A stretch of 64,000 bases of DNA from an uncultured Erythrobacter sp. (GCA_947501005.1 CANMTU010000001.1:830501-894500); one strand, 5' to 3'; counted from the stretch's first letter, positions 1 through 8,620 are shown. Notes: a model not told the origin generated them from the letters alone. Numbers and translations are program-made.

Positions 1-1491
1 GACAATCTGCCCGACCCCACCGTGAACCTCGGGCTGGATCTTGCGGGCGGCAGTCATATCCTGCTCGAGGCGGACCCCGCGCAGGTTGCCAGTCAGCGGC
101 TCGATACGCTGGAGGAAAGCGTGCGCACCGCCATGCGGGGGGCCGAACCCCGGTTGCGGATCGGCGACGTCTCGACGCGCGGCGGGCGCTTGAGCTTCAT
201 GGTCGACGATGTCTCGCAGGTCGATCGCGCGCGCGAACTCATCCTGCCGCTGATCAACGGCACGGGTACGGTCCGCGAATGGGACCTGCAGGTGGTCGAT
301 AACCAGCGTTTCGTCCTCACCCCGACCGAACAGGGTCTCGCCAATGCGATCGACCAGGCGATGGACAGCGCCAAGGAAGTGATCGACCGGCGCATCAACG
401 CGCTCGGTACGCGCGAACCGACCATCATCCGCCAGGGCGACAACCGGATCGTGGTGCAGGTGCCGGGGCTGCAGAACCCGCAGCAGGTGAAGGAACTGGT
501 CGGCAAGACCGCGCGGCTCTCGTTCCAGCTGGTCGACCTGACCGCCCTGCCGGCCGACGTGCAGCAAGGCATTGCCCCGCCGGGCAGCGAGATCGTGCCC
601 TACGCCGCCAGCTCGGACTTTCCCGGCCAGTCGATCGCGGTGCAGCGATTGGGCGGCATTCGCGGCGACAATCTGACCGGCGCGCAGCAGAGCTTCGATC
701 CGCAGACCAACGAAGCGGTTGTCAGTATTCAGTTCGACGCCGATGGCGGGCGCCGCTTCGCCAAGCTGACGAGCGAGAACGTCAACAAGCCTTTCGCCAT
801 CATCCTCGATGGCGAGGTGCTCTCCGCGCCCAACATCAACGAGCCGATCCGCGGCGGCACCGCGCAGATTTCCGGCGGCTTCACGGTCGAAAGCGCGAAC
901 CAGCTGGCGATTTCGCTGCGCTCGGGCGCCTTGCCGGTCGACCTCGCAGTGGTCGAGGAGCGCACCGTCGGGCCCGATCTCGGTGCCGATTCGATCCGTC
1001 AGGGGCTCGTGGCGATGGGCGTCGGGACCTTGCTCGTCATCGTGCTGATGATCGCGACCTATGGCCGCTTCGGCGTCTATGCGACGGTGGCGCTGGTCAT
1101 CAACGTCCTCATGCTTCTGGGGATCATGGCGGCGCTGAACGCCACGCTCACGTTGCCCGGTATCGCCGGTTTCGTGCTGACCATCGGCGCGGCGGTCGAT
1201 GCCAACGTGCTGATCAACGAACGCATCCGGGAAGAGCGGAAACGCGGGCGCAAGATCGTCTCGGCGGTGGAAACCGGCTACAAGGAAGCGAGCCGTGCGA
1301 TCTACGATGCCAATGTGACCAACTTCATCGCCGGCGTCCTGCTGTTCCAGTTCGGCTCCGGCCCGATCAAGGGCTTCGCGGTGGTGCTGGTGATCGGCCT
1401 GTTCACCAGCGTCTTCACCGCCGTTCCGCTGACCCGTATGTGGGTCGCGCACTGGCTGCGCAATGCGCGGCCGAGCGAACTCAATCTATAA
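1..1491 (+). CDS. secD: Protein translocase subunit SecD (5' end outside window)
   Basis: SecD is the inner-membrane partner of SecF that uses proton motive force to help the SecYEG translocon complete export. The reading frame is open from base 1, so the GTG at 22 in the ORF track is internal and about 496 C-terminal residues are visible. The conserved DLAGG motif lies at the start. A periplasmic P1-like region follows, then a C-terminal membrane block containing a run of hydrophobic segments and the DANVLINERIREE motif typical of SecD. secF follows after 12 nt, the usual secDF operon; yajC would be expected upstream, outside the window. Identity is secure. Confidence 0.96.
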   Translation, partial: DNLPDPTVNLGLDLAGGSHILLEADPAQVASQRLDTLEESVRTAMRGAEPRLRIGDVSTRGGRLSFMVDDVSQVDRARELILPLINGTGTVREWDLQVVDNQRFVLTPTEQGLANAIDQAMDSAKEVIDRRINALGTREPTIIRQGDNRIVVQVPGLQNPQQVKELVGKTARLSFQLVDLTALPADVQQGIAPPGSEIVPYAASSDFPGQSIAVQRLGGIRGDNLTGAQQSFDPQTNEAVVSIQFDADGGRRFAKLTSENVNKPFAIILDGEVLSAPNINEPIRGGTAQISGGFTVESANQLAISLRSGALPVDLAVVEERTVGPDLGADSIRQGLVAMGVGTLLVIVLMIATYGRFGVYATVALVINVLMLLGIMAALNATLTLPGIAGFVLTIGAAVDANVLINERIREERKRGRKIVSAVETGYKEASRAIYDANVTNFIAGVLLFQFGSGPIKGFAVVLVIGLFTSVFTAVPLTRMWVAHWLRNARPSELNL

Positions 1492-1503
1492 GGGCATCGG
1501 ACG

Positions 1504-2481
1504 ATGAAACTCCTCAAGCTCGTCCCCGACGATACGAACATCAAGTTCCTCAAGCTGCGGATCCCGTTCTTCGCGGTCAGCCTCCTGCTGATCGCGTTGA
1601 GTTGGGCGCTGGTGTTCAGCAAGGGCCTCAATTACGGCGTTGATTTCGCCGGCGGCCTCGAAATCCGGGCCAGCTTCACCCAAAGCGAGCAGGCGCCGGT
1701 CTCGCAATTGCGCGAGGACGTGGCCCAGCTCGGCTATGGCGACCCGGTCGTGCAGCGCTTCGGCGAGGACAACCAGGTCTCGATCCGCGTCCGTCTGCCC
1801 GACGAGGTTTCGTCGAACAAGGACGCGGCGCAGCAGGCGGCGAACCGCATCGTGGCGGATTTGCGCTCCAATTATCCCGACTTCCGGCTCGACGGTAACG
1901 ACAACGTCTCGGGCAAGGTGTCCGACGAATTCCGGCAGGACGCGATCTTCGCGCTTGTCGCGGCCATGCTGGCGGTGGCGATCTATATCTGGATCCGCTT
2001 CGAATGGCAGTTCGGGGTGGGCGGTCTGTTCGCGCTGTTCCATGACGTTTCGCTGACACTGGGCATGTTCGCGCTGTTCCAGATGGAGTTCAGCCTCCAG
2101 ATCATCGCGGCAATCCTGGCAATCATCGGCTATTCGCTGAACGACACGATCGTCGTCTACGACCGGATCCGCGAGAATCTGAAGAAATACCGCAAGATGC
2201 CCGTGCCCGAACTGCTCGACCTGTCGGTGAACGAGACGCTGGCGCGCACCGTGATGACCTCGCTGACGCTGCTGATCGCGCTCGTCCCGCTGCTGCTGTT
2301 CGGCCCGGCGAGCCTGTTCGGCCTGACCGCGGCGATTACGCTCGGCATCTTCGTCGGCACCTACAGCTCGATCTACATGGCGGCGCCGTTGCTGGTCTGG
2401 ATGGGGGTGACCCCGCAGAGCTTCGTGCCGCAGGAATCGGTTGCCGACCGGCAGGAACGGATCGCGCGGGGCGAGGTCTGA
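1504..2481 (+). CDS. secF: Protein translocase subunit SecF
   Basis: SecF pairs with SecD in the accessory translocase complex of the cytoplasmic membrane. The 325-residue length is normal for the family. An N-terminal membrane segment around residues 20-40 is followed by the VDFAGG motif and a periplasmic domain. The C-terminal membrane block carries LNDTIVVYDRIREN, the SecF signature matching SecD's DANVLINERIREE. The start is the ATG 12 nt after the secD stop. The gene ends 7 nt from the convergent XRE regulator, so the secDF transcript must end in or near that gap. Confidence 0.97.
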   Translation: MKLLKLVPDDTNIKFLKLRIPFFAVSLLLIALSWALVFSKGLNYGVDFAGGLEIRASFTQSEQAPVSQLREDVAQLGYGDPVVQRFGEDNQVSIRVRLPDEVSSNKDAAQQAANRIVADLRSNYPDFRLDGNDNVSGKVSDEFRQDAIFALVAAMLAVAIYIWIRFEWQFGVGGLFALFHDVSLTLGMFALFQMEFSLQIIAAILAIIGYSLNDTIVVYDRIRENLKKYRKMPVPELLDLSVNETLARTVMTSLTLLIALVPLLLFGPASLFGLTAAITLGIFVGTYSSIYMAAPLLVWMGVTPQSFVPQESVADRQERIARGEV

Positions 2482-2488
2482 TCCGGCC

Positions 2489-3061
2489 CTAGAGCCGCCG
2501 GACCAGCATCTCGACGACAGCGAGCCACGCCGGATTGTCCACCACGATCTGCTTCTCGCCATGGCCCGGGGGAAGCAGGCCGATGCGCCCGCCCTTCCGG
2601 TCGATCAAGCGGCCGAAGGCGAACCGGCCCGCACTGCGCGGAACCAGCACGTCGCGATTGACTGCGCGGCCCGCCTGGTCGGGTGCGATCTGCCGCAGCC
2701 AGAGCTGATCGCCCGGTCGGTATTCGCCCTGCGGATAGTCGATCGAGAGCACCAGCAGCGGCCCGTCGCCGCCGAAATCGGTCGCCAGAATGGCATCGCG
2801 CCGCTCGCTCAGCGCCTCGGGGCCGGAGGCGGTGAGAGTGGCGACGATCTGCGGGGCGGCGGCCTGCTCGGACCGGACGAGCAGTTCCGGTTCCACCTGC
2901 AAGGCGGCGGCAATCCGCTCCATCCACTTGAGCGACAGGTTGCGCATGCCCGTCTCCAACCGCCCGACGGTCTGCGCGGTGGTGGGCGGCGTGCAGGCGG
3001 CGGCCACATCGGCGAGGGTCATGTTCTTCTGTTTTCGGATATCGCGGATACGGTTGATCAC
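2489..3061 (-). CDS. XRE-family transcriptional regulator with LexA/S24-like C-terminal region
   Basis: A 190-residue DNA-binding protein. Residues about 2-57 form an XRE/Cro helix-turn-helix, including the TLADVAAA and TVGRLETG helices. Residues about 85-190 look like the beta-rich S24/LexA core (RPGDQLWLR, FGRLIDRKGGRIGLLPPG), but the GDSM serine motif needed for self-cleavage is not visible, so this would be a non-cleaving effector or dimerisation module; that assignment is by eye. The start is a GTG preceded by GGGAG at 6-nt spacing. It is divergent from the DUF6456 gene, with 93 nt holding both promoters and an imperfect CCTAACC/GGTTTTAGG dyad that could be its own operator. Confidence 0.8.
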   Translation of the reverse strand: MINRIRDIRKQKNMTLADVAAACTPPTTAQTVGRLETGMRNLSLKWMERIAAALQVEPELLVRSEQAAAPQIVATLTASGPEALSERRDAILATDFGGDGPLLVLSIDYPQGEYRPGDQLWLRQIAPDQAGRAVNRDVLVPRSAGRFAFGRLIDRKGGRIGLLPPGHGEKQIVVDNPAWLAVVEMLVRRL

Positions 3062-3070
3062 CTCGGTCTC

Positions 3071-3091
3071 CCTAACCAGATCGGTTTTAGG
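3071..3091. promoter_or_regulatory. Imperfect dyad between divergent XRE regulator and DUF6456 gene
   Basis: CCTAACC and GGTTTTAGG arms flank a short spacer in the only intergenic space shared by the regulator and its divergent neighbour. XRE regulators often bind such dyads near their own promoter. The two extra T residues make the symmetry imperfect, so this is a weak candidate operator. Confidence 0.25.
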
Positions 3092-3154
3092 TCTTTCCTA
3101 CACGAACCAACTCTTTGCAAGTGCGCGCCTGCCAACCAGCACGGAAGGATGGGC

Positions 3155-3628
3155 ATGAAACGGGAATTGACGGAACGCGAACTGACGCAGATCGGCCCGA
3201 AGCGGGGTGGGACGCCCGGCAGGCGGGCGCGCAGCGTCACGGTGAATGTCGGCGAATCGCCGCTGTCCTGGCTGCACGCCCGGGGGCATATCGACGGGCG
3301 TCAGTTCGATGCGGGCGAGCGGCTGCGCAGCGATTACGAGCGCGCGCAACTGGCGCCCAGCATTACCATGAACTGGAACCCGGTGCGGGTTGATGGCGGC
3401 GGCGGCGGCGATCTCACCCCGTCGGAACGGCAGATGGCGGCGAAGGACCGCTTCGACGGCGCCATGGCCCAAGCGGGCGGCGGGCTGAAGGACGTGTTGT
3501 GGCGCGTCGTCTGCGCCGGCGCGGCGATGAGCGAGGCGGAAAAGGAACTGGGCTGGCCGGCGCGCAGCGGGAAGCTGGTGCTGAAACTCGCGCTCGACCG
3601 AGTGGCCGATTTCTATCGCATCCGTTGA
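3155..3628 (+). CDS. DUF6456 domain-containing protein
   Basis: A 157-residue cytoplasmic protein of unknown biochemical function. It matches the alphaproteobacterial DUF6456 family from memory: a basic N-terminus, then ESPLSWLHARG and the AGERLRSDYERA helix, and a C-terminal helical segment with WRVVCAGAAMSEAEKELGWP. The C-terminal part resembles a DNA-binding helical bundle, and some family members carry helix-turn-helix annotations. The track ORF begins far upstream. ATG 3155 is chosen because GGAAGG lies 6 nt before it; ATG 3149 overlaps that ribosome site. It is divergent from the XRE regulator, suggesting a regulatory link. Confidence 0.8.
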   Translation: MKRELTERELTQIGPKRGGTPGRRARSVTVNVGESPLSWLHARGHIDGRQFDAGERLRSDYERAQLAPSITMNWNPVRVDGGGGGDLTPSERQMAAKDRFDGAMAQAGGGLKDVLWRVVCAGAAMSEAEKELGWPARSGKLVLKLALDRVADFYRIR

Positions 3629-3684
3629 TCGGCGGAACCTCGCTCATCCGCCCGCGCTTGATGGGGGAACAGCGGAGAACCCCG

Positions 3685-4266
3685 ATGAAATTGTATTATG
3701 CCCCCGGCGCCTGCAGCCTCGCCAGCCATATCGCCCTGATCGAAAGCGGCGTAGATTACGAGAAGACCAGTGTCGATCTGGGCGAGCACGAGACGGAGGA
3801 CGGCAGGGATTTCTACGAGATCAGCCCGCGCGGCTATGTCCCCGCGATCGGGACCGAGGATATGGGACTGCTTACCGAGAACCCCGCCGTGCTGACCTAT
3901 ATCGCCAACCGGACGACCGACCGCGATAACCACGCCGATCACTACAAGCGGCTCGAATGGCTGGGCTTCATCGGGACCGAGATCCACGGCAGCTTCGGCC
4001 CCCTGTTCGGCGGTGCCGACGGCAAGGCCAGGGACGATGCGAAGGCCAAGGTCGCAGACAAGTTCGCGCTGGCCGAGACGTTGATGGGTGGCCGCGACTG
4101 GCTGGTCGGCAATGGGCCGGGCGTGGCGGACAATTATCTTTTCGTGACGACCCTGTGGGCGGACAAGTTCGGGATCGACCTGCCGAAATCCTTGGAGGCG
4201 TTCCGCGCCCACAATCTCGAACGGCCAGCGGTGAAGCAGGCGATGGCCGAAGAAGGCCTGGATTAG
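3685..4266 (+). CDS. Beta-class glutathione S-transferase family protein
   Basis: Probable 193-residue cytoplasmic glutathione transferase. The N-terminal thioredoxin-like domain starts with the beta-class signature PGACSLASHI, placing the catalytic cysteine at residue 10, as in bacterial beta-class enzymes. An SPRGYVPAI segment with the cis-proline follows near residue 50. The all-helical C-terminal domain contains DWLVGNGPGVADNYLF, the usual N-capping/GST_C motif. The substrate cannot be inferred. The true start is ATG 3685; the track ORF runs upstream in frame. Its stop codon overlaps the end of the convergent UDG-like gene by 4 nt. Confidence 0.93.
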   Translation: MKLYYAPGACSLASHIALIESGVDYEKTSVDLGEHETEDGRDFYEISPRGYVPAIGTEDMGLLTENPAVLTYIANRTTDRDNHADHYKRLEWLGFIGTEIHGSFGPLFGGADGKARDDAKAKVADKFALAETLMGGRDWLVGNGPGVADNYLFVTTLWADKFGIDLPKSLEAFRAHNLERPAVKQAMAEEGLD

Positions 4267-4844
4267 GCACCGAACCTCTTCGCCACCTCGCGGCGCAGCG
4301 CGGGCAAGACTTCAGCCTCGAACCAGGGGTGCTCGCGCATGAACAGCGTGCTGCGCCAGGCGGGGTGGGGGAGGGGCAGGAAGCGCGGCAGGAAATCGCG
4401 GAACTCTGCGATCCGCCGTGCCATCGTCCAGCTTTTCGTATCAGGCAGATAGGCTTTCTGGGCGTAGGTGCCGACCAGCAGGGTCAGCCTGTCCTCCGGA
4501 AGTTCGCGCCAGACGCGCGGGTGCCACAAGGGCGCGCATTCGGGGCGGGGCGGTTTGTCGCCCCCCGCCGCCTTGCCGGGATAGCACAGCCCCATCGAGA
4601 CGATCGCCACCCGCGCGGAATCGTGCAATTCCTCGAATGTCAGGCCGAGCCATTGGGCCAGGCGCACGCCCGACTTGTCGTCGAAGGCGAAGCCGGATTC
4701 GTGCGTGATGCGGCCCGGCGCCTGCCCGATCACGACGATCCGGCTCGTCGGCGAGAACTGCACGATGGGCCGGGGACCGAGCGGCAGATGTTCGGCGCAC
4801 AGGGTGCAGGCCCGGATCTCGCGGTGCAGCGCCTCCGCGCTCAC
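4263..4844 (-). CDS. Uracil-DNA glycosylase family protein
   Basis: A 193-residue member of the uracil-DNA glycosylase superfamily, likely acting in base excision or a related nucleobase reaction. Visible features are CTLC near residue 12, GQAPGR near residue 40 (active-site loop A), later cysteines in GLCYPG and PECAP, and an HP-containing loop (LPHPAWRS) near residue 160. The four cysteines could ligate an Fe-S cluster as in family 4 enzymes; this is inferred from spacing only. The ATG overlaps the stop of the upstream ABC-F gene (ATGA), so the two are probably translationally coupled. Confidence 0.85.
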   Translation of the reverse strand: MSAEALHREIRACTLCAEHLPLGPRPIVQFSPTSRIVVIGQAPGRITHESGFAFDDKSGVRLAQWLGLTFEELHDSARVAIVSMGLCYPGKAAGGDKPPRPECAPLWHPRVWRELPEDRLTLLVGTYAQKAYLPDTKSWTMARRIAEFRDFLPRFLPLPHPAWRSTLFMREHPWFEAEVLPALRREVAKRFGA

Positions 4845-6652
4845 CCCTCGACCTGTTCGGCCAGCATCAGCCAGCGTTCTTCCGCCGCGTCCTTCTCGGT
4901 GCGGGCGTTATCCAGACCCTTGGTGATGTTGGCGAATTTCTGCGGGTCTGCCGTGTAGAGTTCGGGGTCCGACAGAATGGCCTCGCCCCGTGCGATGGCG
5001 GCGTCCAGTTCGGCGATCCGGGCGGGCAGCAATTCGTAATCCCGCTGGTCCTTGTAGGAGAGCTTGTCGGCCCTGGGCGGCGGCGGCGGGGGAGGGGGCG
5101 GGGCGGCTTTTGAGGCCGATGCCCCGGCATCGCGGCCCGTTCCCGGCAGCGTGCGGCGCTTGCGTTCCCAATCCTCGTAGCCGCCGGCGACCACATCCAC
5201 CTTGCCGCTGCCGTCGAGGCCCAGCGTCACCGTCACCGTGCGGTCGAGAAAGTCGCGATCGTGGCTGACGATCAACACCGTGCCTTCGTAATCGGCGATC
5301 ACTTCCTGCAACAGGTCGAGCGTTTCGAGGTCGAGGTCGTTGGTCGGCTCGTCCAGCACCAGAAGGTTCGAAGCCTTGGCGAATTCGCGCGCCAGTAGCA
5401 GGCGGCTGCGCTCCCCACCCGAAAGGATGCCCACCTTGGTGTCGACCATGCTGGGATCGAACAGAAAGTCCTTCATATAGGCCTGCACGTGCTTGCGATG
5501 GCCCTGCACGTCGATCCAGTCGCCCCCTTCGACCAGCACGTCGCGCACTGTCTTGTCGGGAGAGAGGAGGGTGCGCTGCTGATCGATCATCACCCCGGTC
5601 AGCTTGTTCGAGATATCGACGGTGCCGCCATCGGGCGCAAGTTCGCCGGTGAGCATTTTGAGCAGCGTGGTCTTGCCCGCCCCGTTCGCGCCGACGATGC
5701 CGATCCGATCGCCCCGCTGGATGCGCAGGGAGAACGGCCGTATGATGGCCCGCCCATCGTAGCTTTTGGAAATATTGTCCGCGACGATAACCGATTTGGA
5801 GCGGAAGTCCTCCTCCGTCGCCAGCTTCAGCTTCGCCGTGCCGCCGCCGCTGATCATCGAGGCGCGCTGCGCCCGCATCTGCCACAGCTTTTCCAGCCGC
5901 CCCTGATTACGCTTGCGCCGGGCGGTGACCCCGCGTTCCAGCCAGTGGGCCTCGATCTTCAGTTTCGCGTCGAGCTTTTCGGCCGCGCGTGCTTCCTCGG
6001 CATAGACCTGTTCCTCCCACGCCTCGTAGCCGCCGAAGCCGATCTCCTTGCGCCGCATCTCGCCGCGATCGAGCCACAGGGTCGCGCGGGTCAGGCGTTT
6101 GAGGAAGGTGCGGTCGTGGCTGATGACGATGAACGCGCCCCTGTACCGCTCGAGCCAGCTTTCGAGCCAGTCGATCGCGGACAGGTCGAGATGGTTGGTC
6201 GGTTCGTCCATTAGCAACAGATCGGGATCCTGCGCCAGCGCGCGGGCGATGGCGGCGCGGCGTTTCTCGCCGCCGCTCGCGCCCCTGGTGCCGCGCGCCA
6301 TGTCGATGCCGAGTTGCCCGGCGATGGTCTCGATTTCGTGTTCGGCGGGGGCGTGATCGCCCGCCAGCGCCCATTCCATCAAGGTTTCGTGACTGGTGAG
6401 GTCGGGTTCCTGCTCCAGCGTCACGATGCGGGTGCCGGGTTTGACCTTGCGGATGCCGCGATCCGCCTCGATCCGGTCGTCGATCAGGCGGAACAGCGTC
6501 GTCTTGCCGACGCCGTTGCGCCCTATTAACGCCAGCCGGTCGCGCGCGCCGATATGCAGGTTGAGCTCTTCGCGGTCCGGCCCGCCCAGCAGCCAGCGGC
6601 CGCCCTGTTGCAGGCCGAGGCCTTCCCAGCTCAGGATTGGAGGTTGCGCCAT
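4841..6652 (-). CDS. ABC-F family ATPase, Uup type
   Basis: A soluble tandem ABC ATPase of 603 residues. Domain 1 has GRNGVGKTT, SGGEKRR and LLLMDEPTNHLD. Domain 2 has GANGAGKTT, LSGGERSR and LLVLDEPTNDLD. After a nine-proline run comes a roughly 75-residue coiled-coil tail, the hallmark of Uup-like ABC-F proteins, which act on ribosomes or nucleic acid rather than in transport. Start 6652 (MAQPPIL) is chosen because the ABC domain begins at once; the in-frame extension to 6754 is a TTG with no good ribosome site. A perfect 8-bp inverted repeat ends 2 nt before this ATG. It is coupled to the UDG-like gene downstream. Confidence 0.92.
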   Translation of the reverse strand: MAQPPILSWEGLGLQQGGRWLLGGPDREELNLHIGARDRLALIGRNGVGKTTLFRLIDDRIEADRGIRKVKPGTRIVTLEQEPDLTSHETLMEWALAGDHAPAEHEIETIAGQLGIDMARGTRGASGGEKRRAAIARALAQDPDLLLMDEPTNHLDLSAIDWLESWLERYRGAFIVISHDRTFLKRLTRATLWLDRGEMRRKEIGFGGYEAWEEQVYAEEARAAEKLDAKLKIEAHWLERGVTARRKRNQGRLEKLWQMRAQRASMISGGGTAKLKLATEEDFRSKSVIVADNISKSYDGRAIIRPFSLRIQRGDRIGIVGANGAGKTTLLKMLTGELAPDGGTVDISNKLTGVMIDQQRTLLSPDKTVRDVLVEGGDWIDVQGHRKHVQAYMKDFLFDPSMVDTKVGILSGGERSRLLLAREFAKASNLLVLDEPTNDLDLETLDLLQEVIADYEGTVLIVSHDRDFLDRTVTVTLGLDGSGKVDVVAGGYEDWERKRRTLPGTGRDAGASASKAAPPPPPPPPPRADKLSYKDQRDYELLPARIAELDAAIARGEAILSDPELYTADPQKFANITKGLDNARTEKDAAEERWLMLAEQVEG

Positions 6653-6653
6653 A

Positions 6654-6684
6654 GGCCGCGCGAGGTAGGCGCAGACGCGCGGCC
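6654..6684 (-). promoter_or_regulatory. Perfect 8-bp inverted repeat abutting the ABC-F start codon
   Basis: GGCCGCGC and GCGCGGCC arms flank a 15-nt loop. On the minus strand the hairpin ends two bases before the ABC-F ATG and no purine-rich ribosome site is visible there, so folding could limit initiation. Confidence 0.4.
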
Positions 6685-6765
6685 CCGCAAGCGGTCGAAC
6701 ATTCAGTTTGGCGAAAGTGGGCTGCGCGGTATGACGGCGCGACGCAACCGGCAAGGAGCCTGCCC

Positions 6766-7488
6766 ATGATCAAGACGTTCGTTTCCGCCGCCGCCCTCGC
6801 GGGCCTCGCCTCCGGAGCGCAGGCCGCCGAGGTGCAGATCGCGGCGAGCGGCCCGGTGGTCGAACTGACCGTGATGGAAGAGGTCGACACCGCGCCCGAC
6901 CTCGTCACCATCAGCGCCGGCGTGCAGACCGAGGCCCAGACCGCCGTCGCCGCCCTGCGCCAGAACTCGGTGGAAATGCGCCGGGTGATCGAGCGGATCA
7001 AGGCGCTCGGCATTGCGGACAGGGATATCCAGACCACCGGCATCAACGTGAACGCCCGCTACGATTACGATCAGGCCAGTCAGCGGCAGATCTTTCGCGG
7101 CTACATGGCCACGAACCGGGTGAGCGTGAAACTGCGCAAGGTCGACCGCACGGGCGAGGTCCTCGATGCGCTGGTCGCCGCCGGGGCGAACGAGATCAAC
7201 GGCCCCGATTTCTCCCTGGAAGACGACGAGGCGGCCAAGGCGCAGGCCCGCGCCAGCGCGATGAAGCGAGCGCAGGCGCAGGCGCAGGAATATGCGCGCC
7301 TTGCCGGCTATTCGGGTTTGCGCCTGCTGGAAATCAACGAGACCATCACCGGAAACGGCCCTATGCCGATGCAGCGCGAGAAAGGATCTGCGATCGTGGT
7401 GAGCGGATCGCGCATGGATGCACCCGTCCAGCCGGGCGAGGTTTCGACCGGCGTGAACGTGACCGTGAAGTACGAGATGACCCGCTGA
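6766..7488 (+). CDS. SIMPL (DUF541) domain periplasmic protein
   Basis: A 240-residue exported protein. A cleavable signal peptide (residues 1-20, ending AQA) is followed by a SIMPL/DUF541 domain spanning most of the rest, with the ISAGVQTEAQTA region, the DIQTTGINVN segment near residue 85 and a C-terminal VNVTVKYEMTR strand. SIMPL proteins are periplasmic or envelope proteins of uncertain biochemical role, linked in places to oxidative stress and channel-like assemblies. AAGGAG lies just upstream of the ATG. It is followed by a PepSY protein and a PhoP/PhoQ-like pair in the same direction, suggesting an envelope-stress module. Confidence 0.9.
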   Translation: MIKTFVSAAALAGLASGAQAAEVQIAASGPVVELTVMEEVDTAPDLVTISAGVQTEAQTAVAALRQNSVEMRRVIERIKALGIADRDIQTTGINVNARYDYDQASQRQIFRGYMATNRVSVKLRKVDRTGEVLDALVAAGANEINGPDFSLEDDEAAKAQARASAMKRAQAQAQEYARLAGYSGLRLLEINETITGNGPMPMQREKGSAIVVSGSRMDAPVQPGEVSTGVNVTVKYEMTR

Positions 7489-7550
7489 ACGATGGCATTT
7501 CGCCATATTCACAAGGTGTTCAATGCCCGCCGCCTACCAGCCGGGGCATC

Positions 7551-7859
7551 ATGAAACCATTTCTCGCATCCCTTTTCGCCGCCGCCCTCGTCGCCGGTCC
7601 GTTCGCCGCGACCGGGGCGGCGGCGCAGGACAGCCGCTCCGATCAGAACGAGGCGCGCAAGGAGATGAATGCCGGGCGCCTCGTCTCGCTGCGGCAGATC
7701 GAAGCGCGGATTCTGCCCATGATGCGGGATGCGGAATATATCGGCCCGGCCTACGATTCCACGGCTATGGCCTATCGCCTCAAATTCATTCGCGACGGGC
7801 GGGTCCTGTATGTCGACGTCGATGCGCGGACGGGTCGCATATTGGGACGCAGCCGGTAA
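7551..7859 (+). CDS. PepSY domain periplasmic protein
   Basis: A 102-residue secreted protein with an N-terminal signal peptide (residues about 1-25, ending AAAQ) and a single C-terminal PepSY-like domain (YRLKFIRDGRVLYVDVDARTGRILG). PepSY domains are proposed inhibitors or modulators of periplasmic proteases and sensors. The gene sits 84 nt upstream of a PhoP-type regulator, an arrangement common in alphaproteobacteria, where the PepSY protein probably modulates the adjacent sensor kinase or belongs to its regulon. The downstream gap carries GTTCA repeats. Confidence 0.88.
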   Translation: MKPFLASLFAAALVAGPFAATGAAAQDSRSDQNEARKEMNAGRLVSLRQIEARILPMMRDAEYIGPAYDSTAMAYRLKFIRDGRVLYVDVDARTGRILGRSR

Positions 7860-7881
7860 TCGTCGGCCGGGGCGAAACCCT

Positions 7882-7911
7882 GTTCATCCTGACGCGTTCA
7901 GACCGATGAAC
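7882..7911 (+). promoter_or_regulatory. GTTCA repeats upstream of the response regulator
   Basis: GTTCAT and ATGAAC form an inverted pair, with an additional GTTCA copy inside at 7896. Their location 32 nt before the PhoP-like gene makes them candidate sites for autoregulation by the OmpR-family protein, which binds repeated half-sites. No matched mutant or footprint evidence is available. Confidence 0.3.
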
Positions 7912-7942
7912 ACAACGCGATAACCACAACGGGGCGGATTTC

Positions 7943-8620
7943 ATGCGCATACTCATCGTCGAGGACGAGCCTACGCTGGGCCAGCAGCTCAAGACCACGC
8001 TGGAGCAGAACGGCTATGCGATCGACCTGTCGACCGATGGCGAGGATGGCCATTTCCTCGGCAGTTCGGAAGAATACGATGCGGTCGTGCTCGATCTCGG
8101 CCTGCCGGAAATCGACGGGCTGACCGTGCTGCAGATGTGGCGCAAGGAAGGGCGCAAGTTCCCCGTCCTCGTGCTGACCGCGCGCGACAGCTGGAGCGAC
8201 AAGGTCGCAGGCCTCGATGCCGGGGCGGACGATTATCTTGCCAAGCCGTTCCAGACCGAGGAGCTGATCGCCCGCCTGCGCGCGCTGATCCGCCGCGCTT
8301 CGGGCAACACCTCGGCGGAACTCACGGCGGGCGACGTACGGCTGGATACGCGCTCGGGCCGGGTCACGCTGAAGGGCGAGCCGGTCAAGCTGACGGCGCA
8401 GGAATACAAGCTGCTGTCCTACCTCATCCATCACAAGGGCAAGGTGGTCAGCCGCACCGAACTGATCGAACACATCTACGATCAGGACTTCGATCGCGAT
8501 TCCAACACGATCGAGGTGTTCGTCACCCGCATCCGCAAGAAGCTGGGCGCCGAAGTGATCACGACGATCCGTGGCCTTGGTTACAGCCTCGACGACCCTG
8601 CCGACCAGCCGCGCGCCTGA
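7943..8620 (+). CDS. OmpR/PhoP-family response regulator
   Basis: A 225-residue two-component response regulator. The receiver domain (1-115) has the acidic pocket VEDE, the phospho-acceptor Asp51 in VLDLGLPE, and the conserved Lys in DYLAKPF. The C-terminal winged-helix DNA-binding domain (about 125-218) has LTAQEYKLLSYL and VTRIRKKLGAEVI. It precedes its cognate PhoQ-like kinase and follows a PepSY gene, so it most likely controls an envelope or cation-responsive regulon. Identity as an OmpR-family regulator is secure; orthology to PhoP is inferred from the partner. Confidence 0.95.
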   Translation: MRILIVEDEPTLGQQLKTTLEQNGYAIDLSTDGEDGHFLGSSEEYDAVVLDLGLPEIDGLTVLQMWRKEGRKFPVLVLTARDSWSDKVAGLDAGADDYLAKPFQTEELIARLRALIRRASGNTSAELTAGDVRLDTRSGRVTLKGEPVKLTAQEYKLLSYLIHHKGKVVSRTELIEHIYDQDFDRDSNTIEVFVTRIRKKLGAEVITTIRGLGYSLDDPADQPRA

